This document shows, piece after piece, positions 5,258 through 8,394 of a stretch of DNA of 8,394 nt (position 1 is the stretch's first letter; every line of letters begins with the position of its first letter). Position numbers and translations under genes: made by a program. The DNA is from Candidatus Sulfotelmatobacter sp. (lineage in GTDB: Bacteria; Acidobacteriota; Terriglobia; Terriglobales; Acidobacteriaceae), in NCBI GenBank assembly GCA_030045935.1, contig JASIEN010000780.1, positions 1 to 8,394 on the forward strand, written 5' to 3'. Under the pieces are notes generated by a model. The model made no database searches, was not told where the DNA came from, and was given only the letters and a program-made list of their open reading frames with translations.

Positions 5258-6232
5258 TCAATTCGATTCGGTGAACTCGATATAGGGCGTGTTGGCGCTC
5301 TTGCCGGTGCAGCTGCCCAGATTCAAGTTGTTGGTCTCCCCCGTGGTTCCTGAATCGGCTGCGCATACGGGCGCATTCTTGGTGCCGTTCGTCACCGCGA
5401 CCTTCACTTCCACAGACGAACCCGAGTTGAAGTCGGCTTCCGAACCGCCGCCGTCGCCGAATATGTTGAACTCCGACTCCTGCCAGGCGGTGGCAAGATC
5501 GACGACGCTATCTAATCCCGTAACGCTGTACGCGACCTTCTCCGCAGTGAACGTCACCGTATCCTTCTTTCCTTCTTTTGCTGCACCCGACAGCTTGAAC
5601 GTTTTCATGTCGGTGATCACTTCCCTAGGCGCGCTCACGGCATTGCTGTTCGTGTAGCAATCGTTCTCGAAACTAAACCACCCACTGGGGCAGGGATTGT
5701 TGTAGTTGATCAGCCAATATTGCATGAATACTGCTTCCTCACCCGACGAATAGATGAATTGCTGCCAGTCCAGGCATTCCGCCGGAACCGTGGCGCCATC
5801 GCAGGCCGCCGTGTTCATGAAGTTCGAATTAAGCTGCAGCGAGTAATCATTCGCGCCGCCACTGCCCGTTTCCTTCGTCACTCCGGTGACCTTGGGGAAG
5901 GAGCCCATGGTTTTACTGATCAGCCCCGAGCTGATTTCAGCCGCATAATCATTGCCATCTCCTACCGTTTGACGGCCGAGTCCTCTGCGTGGAATAAACG
6001 GAATATTGGGCGCAACCGTACATGCGACCCTCTCCCACGTCAGGCTCGGATAGGAAGCCTGGAAGCATCCCTCCGCAGGCACCTCGGTCCGCACGATGGC
6101 TTCGCGCCAGAGTTCCTGGTTGCGGGCTTCCGCGTCATTTGCCGCTTCCTGGGCGATGGCGTAGGAAAACGAGGCACAAAGAACCGCGGCCATGATTGCG
6201 ATCATTCGAGGCGAATGAATCATCCGTTTCAT
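5258..6232 (-). CDS. Secreted cysteine-rich protein of unknown function (324 aa)
   Basis: The N-terminus MKRMIHSPR followed by a hydrophobic stretch and SYAIA-QEAAN is a classic Sec signal peptide, with signal peptidase I cleavage expected after A27. The mature protein has eight cysteines (C56, C71, C144, C153, C181, C192, C290, C308), an even number consistent with four disulfides in the envelope or outside the cell. Recognisable blocks are GCFQASYPSLTWERVAC (55-71), a central NDYSLQLNSNF and CLDWQQFIYSS with QYWLINY (128-177), and a Gly/Ser/Asp-rich, beta-like C-terminal third. I recall similar 'WQQF...QYWL.NY...CP.GW' proteins annotated as hypothetical in Proteobacteria and Acidobacteriota; no enzyme motif is evident. 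The start at 6232 is supported by AAGGAG seven bases upstream and by the signal peptide; the frame continues to 6295 but would add 21 residues before the signal. It is a single-gene unit with its own promoter region. Confidence 0.85.
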   Translation of the reverse strand: MKRMIHSPRMIAIMAAVLCASFSYAIAQEAANDAEARNQELWREAIVRTEVPAEGCFQASYPSLTWERVACTVAPNIPFIPRRGLGRQTVGDGNDYAAEISSGLISKTMGSFPKVTGVTKETGSGGANDYSLQLNSNFMNTAACDGATVPAECLDWQQFIYSSGEEAVFMQYWLINYNNPCPSGWFSFENDCYTNSNAVSAPREVITDMKTFKLSGAAKEGKKDTVTFTAEKVAYSVTGLDSVVDLATAWQESEFNIFGDGGGSEADFNSGSSVEVKVAVTNGTKNAPVCAADSGTTGETNNLNLGSCTGKSANTPYIEFTESN

Positions 6233-6239
6233 CTGGAAT

Positions 6240-6245
6240 CTCCTT
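6240..6245 (-). promoter_or_regulatory. Shine-Dalgarno sequence AAGGAG deciding the start of the secreted protein
   Basis: The minus strand reads AAAAGGAG followed by a 7-base spacer and the ATG at 6232. This is the best RBS in the window and fixes the start at the signal peptide rather than at the upstream in-frame ATG at 6295. Confidence 0.85.
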
Positions 6246-6269
6246 TTGGACTGCAAAAAGCAGCGACGG

Positions 6270-6315
6270 AGTATACCACCGTTCCGCGAGGTCAAAATGT
6301 CAAAGGTTCGTCAAA
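6270..6315 (-). promoter_or_regulatory. Candidate extended -10 promoter with three TTTGAC motifs
   Basis: On the minus strand TGGTATACT (6270-6278) is an extended -10 element, TGn followed by TATACT. Transcription would begin near 6263, about 30 bases before the ATG at 6232. Upstream stand three copies of TTTGAC, ending at 6310, 6299 and 6291 and spaced 11 and 8 bases. The two nearest copies (TTGACA, TTGACC) lie 22 and 14 bases from the -10, both outside the usual 16-18, so they may be activator or response-regulator sites rather than a -35. The remaining gap to 6423 shows nothing else. Confidence 0.45.
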
Positions 6316-6423
6316 TTCGGACCGCTGCCTTGACGCAGCGCCGGAGAAGAGGCACCAACGCAGAATGGGTTTTGGTGAAGTCAGGAGAAGGTCTTCGCGC
6401 CCTGCAGAAGAAGCCTGGTGCTC

Positions 6424-7584
6424 TTAGGCTTCGGCTTTGATCAGCAAGCAGGTGATATCGTCGTGCTGTGGTGTGTTTCCCACGAATACATCGATTTCGG
6501 TCATCAGACGCTTCAGCATCTCAGCCGGTGTGCCTGCTGCGCCTGCGGCAACAGCGCTTAGCAGGCGGTCTTCACCATATTCATCCTGGTGAGCATTTTC
6601 TGCTTCTGCCAATCCGTCGGTGAAAATCACCAGCCAATCTCCGGGTGCAAGCGTGACGCTGGCGCATTCGTATTTGGCCTCTTGCTGAATGCCGAGCGGC
6701 AATCCGCCGACATCGAGACGCTCAACCGTGCCGTTGACGCGGCGCAGGATGGGGTTATTGTGTCCCGCGTTAATGTAATCGAGCTCTCGATTGGCAGTGT
6801 TGTATTCGGCCAGAAAGGCCGTTGTGAAGCGCAGTCCACCCTGGCTGTTGGAGCAGGCGTACTTGTTCATGTTCGCTACCAGTTCGGGCAGCGGCACCTG
6901 CGCCGTCGAAAGCGTTTTCAGACTGGCTTGAAGCGTGGCCATGAGCATGGCCGCAGGAATGCTTTTTCCGGCGACGTCAGCTACAGCAAATACCACTCGG
7001 TTTTCCGCGGGCGTTTTTCCGGGGCGGGGAAAGACGTCGTAATAATCGCCGGCCACGGTATTCGCCGGTCGCGTGACGTAGGCCAGTGAGAGTCCGGGAA
7101 TCTGCGGCGGAGCGCCGGGCAGCAACCAAGTTTGAATCTCGCGCGCGATCTGCAAGTCGCGCTTCATCACCACACGGTCAGCAATTTCAAGAATAAGGAG
7201 CAAGAAAAGCAGCAGCCCTCCCCAGAAATGAAAGTCCAGTTCCACCACATGAACTTCGTGCTGCGCGTCCTGGTAGCTGAATCCACTCGAGGGAAACACC
7301 AGCAGGATCAGCGCCACCAGCAGCAGCACTCGGCGGGCGGGCGACAGCTTCTCCAGAATGGCCCAGAAAAATTCTTTTACCACGTGAAGGTGCCGGCCAC
7401 GCCGCGTCAGGCCCTCCGGCGTTTTTGCGGCAACATCTTTTGAATAGAGACGGTAGCTGGCCCGCGCTTCGTTTTCGAACTGCGACCACAGCTGGCTAAC
7501 TTCCATGCCCTCGGTGACGCGCTGCCAGAACTGTTTCACACGCATCTTGAAAGGGACATGCTGCGCTGGAGGGGCCGTAGCCAT
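6424..7584 (-). CDS. Membrane-anchored PP2C-type (SpoIIE/RsbU) serine phosphatase (386 aa)
   Basis: An N-terminal cytoplasmic segment (1-84) is followed by two membrane helices (about 85-99 and 119-135) joined by a short outside loop. The linker DLQIAREIQTWLLP (143-156) is the helix typical of RsbU-like phosphatases. The catalytic PP2C/SpoIIE domain covers about 160-384 with its signature blocks: AGDYYDVF (D180), VADVAGKSIPAAM (D203), NAGHNNP (272-278), FTDGLAEAEN (D323) and HDDITCLL (D375, D376). The acidic residues that bind the metal ions are intact, so it should be active. The family dephosphorylates Ser/Thr on anti-sigma-factor antagonists (STAS proteins) in partner-switching pathways; no STAS or RsbW-like gene is in the window, so the target is unknown. 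There is no PAS, GAF or receiver domain; the membrane part is the only candidate sensor. The ATG at 7584 lacks an RBS, but a TATAAT ends 13 bases upstream. M14 or M27 are alternative starts. Confidence 0.92.
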   Translation of the reverse strand: MATAPPAQHVPFKMRVKQFWQRVTEGMEVSQLWSQFENEARASYRLYSKDVAAKTPEGLTRRGRHLHVVKEFFWAILEKLSPARRVLLLVALILLVFPSSGFSYQDAQHEVHVVELDFHFWGGLLLFLLLILEIADRVVMKRDLQIAREIQTWLLPGAPPQIPGLSLAYVTRPANTVAGDYYDVFPRPGKTPAENRVVFAVADVAGKSIPAAMLMATLQASLKTLSTAQVPLPELVANMNKYACSNSQGGLRFTTAFLAEYNTANRELDYINAGHNNPILRRVNGTVERLDVGGLPLGIQQEAKYECASVTLAPGDWLVIFTDGLAEAENAHQDEYGEDRLLSAVAAGAAGTPAEMLKRLMTEIDVFVGNTPQHDDITCLLIKAEA

Positions 7585-7597
7585 AAGAGTGCAGTCG

Positions 7598-7603
7598 ATT
7601 ATA
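7598..7603 (-). promoter_or_regulatory. Possible -10 box for the phosphatase gene
   Basis: A consensus TATAAT on the minus strand lies in the 63-bp gap after the radical SAM gene. The implied start near 7591 leaves a leader of about 7 bases, which fits the missing RBS and suggests near-leaderless translation. No good -35 stands 17 bp away, so the box may be fortuitous and the gene may instead be read from upstream. Confidence 0.3.
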
Positions 7604-7647
7604 GAAGAACATCAAGCGCGGACTTCCTCCACCCATGAGTATTCGCA

Positions 7648-8394
7648 TTAGAACAGCGCCAGCTGCTCTTCTGATTGATCTACTGGCCATGCGTTGGGAG
7701 TTGTCCCCCGCGGATCACCGCGGCCGATCCCATATCTTTGGCGTAGGCGCGAGATCAGTTGTGCGATGCGCTTGCCGTAGGCTGCAGGGAGGAAAGAACG
7801 GTCCTGATAGCGCTTGCGATAGTTCTCGAGTAAATGTGGAAAGTGTTGTTCGATGAAGGGAAGAAAAACCGCCGACGAGCACGGCTTAAGAAACAGTGGG
7901 TTGGCAAAAATATGGCGTGCCCCGGATTCCGCTGCGGCATGCACCAGGTTTTCCAAGTCCGCGGCCGAGTCGGTAATGCCGGGCAGAACCGGTGAACAGC
8001 TTAGGCCAACATCGAGCCCTGCGCGGCTGAGCTCGCGCACGGCATCCATCCGCAAGTCGGGGCGCGGGGCGCGCGGTTCCAGAATGCGCGCCAACTCTGC
8101 ATCCAATGTTGTGATCGTAATGTGGATCGACAGGGTGTTGCCGCGCGCGATTTCGACCAGCAGATCGCGGTCGCGAAGAATGAGATTGGATTTTGTGACG
8201 ATCCCCAGCTCGAACCCGCGATGGCAGGCGAACTCCTCGAGAATGGCGCGCGTAACTTCGTAACGCCGCTCGGCGGGCTGGTAAGGATCGGTCGCTGTGC
8301 CCAGGGCAATCGATTCGTTCTTCTTTACCTTCTTTAATTCGCGCCGCAGCAGATCAGCCGCGTGCTGCTTGACATAAATCTTTTGTTCGAACTC
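7648..8394 (-). CDS. SPL-like radical SAM protein (Rv2578c/PA0069 family), C-terminal 248 codons (5' end off right edge)
   Basis: The frame is open from the right edge to TAA at 7648. Key blocks are IALGTATDPYQPAERRYEVTR (29-49 of the fragment), the signature of the spore photolyase-like radical SAM group, then ELGIVTKSN (62-70), ITITTLDAELARILEPRAP (92-110, equivalent to the family's 'S(I/L)TTLD..L...LEP..P'), and GLSCSPVLPGITDS (130-143). The fragment ends EEQLALF, as many members do. The CxxxCxxC motif that binds the 4Fe-4S cluster should lie just upstream, outside the window. Members are predicted to cleave S-adenosylmethionine to make a radical; the substrate is not known and they are not proven DNA-repair enzymes. 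C133 and C172 are present in the fragment, but a catalytic role cannot be assigned. The phosphatase gene follows after 63 bases on the same strand and may be co-transcribed. Confidence 0.88.
   Translation of the reverse strand, partial: EFEQKIYVKQHAADLLRRELKKVKKNESIALGTATDPYQPAERRYEVTRAILEEFACHRGFELGIVTKSNLILRDRDLLVEIARGNTLSIHITITTLDAELARILEPRAPRPDLRMDAVRELSRAGLDVGLSCSPVLPGITDSAADLENLVHAAAESGARHIFANPLFLKPCSSAVFLPFIEQHFPHLLENYRKRYQDRSFLPAAYGKRIAQLISRLRQRYGIGRGDPRGTTPNAWPVDQSEEQLALF

Noticed and set aside
5093..5353. 86-codon plus-strand frame spanning the convergent gap
   Set aside because: It reads through both hairpins and into the antisense of the secreted-protein gene; not protein-like.
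5720..6427. 235-codon plus-strand frame opposite the secreted protein gene
   Set aside because: It is antisense to a gene with signal peptide, RBS and coherent composition; its own product is Arg-rich and shadow-like.
6589..7089. 166-codon plus-strand frame opposite the phosphatase
   Set aside because: Antisense to a catalytic domain with all motifs intact; no RBS or known motif.
1..8394. CRISPR array, tRNA, rRNA, riboswitch, transposase or phage gene
   Set aside because: No spaced direct repeats, no cloverleaf or conserved RNA segments, and no recombinase or transposase motif were seen on either strand.

Overview
The window looks like a chromosomal segment of a moderately GC-rich, diderm, free-living bacterium. 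The gene set fits Acidobacteriota (Terriglobia-like): short prepilin paralogues in tandem, a GT-C/TPR membrane protein, a membrane-anchored SpoIIE-type phosphatase with an AREIQ linker, an SPL-like radical SAM protein, and an intergenic palindrome built on CCTTGCC/GGCAAGG. The lineage is inferred from family knowledge; no marker gene is present.

Layout, left to right. Positions 1-1468 hold three tandem minus-strand prepilin genes; the leftmost runs off the edge. The central two are close paralogues, each with four cysteines in matching positions. A strong intrinsic terminator separates them. The upstream regions of the first and third genes share a sigma-54-like element (TGGC-N8-AAGTGCGA pattern) and GTTAC/GTAAC inverted repeats; the middle gene has no such element. 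Positions 1469-1999 are a 531-bp divergent control region. It holds the pilin promoter, two palindromes and a near-perfect -10 box for the plus-strand gene, and one possible 41-codon ORF.

Positions 2000-5148 carry two plus-strand genes: a 637-residue polytopic GT-C-like/TPR protein (a candidate glycosyltransferase, possibly acting on the adjacent pilins) and a Rieske non-heme-iron oxygenase alpha subunit. The oxygenase ends in a tail encoded by a 9-bp tandem repeat. Positions 5161-5243 contain two large hairpins between convergent genes.

The rest is on the minus strand: a secreted, cysteine-rich protein of unknown function (5258-6232) with its own well-formed RBS and an extended -10 promoter; a two-TM PP2C/RsbU-type phosphatase (6424-7584); and the C-terminal two thirds or so of an SPL-like radical SAM protein that runs off the right edge (7648-8394).

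The most coherent biological theme is the pilin cluster: sigma-54-type control, a terminator that could set the ratio of two pilins, and a divergently transcribed candidate pilin-modifying enzyme. The other genes look like unrelated neighbours. I saw no CRISPR array, tRNA, rRNA, transposase or phage gene.
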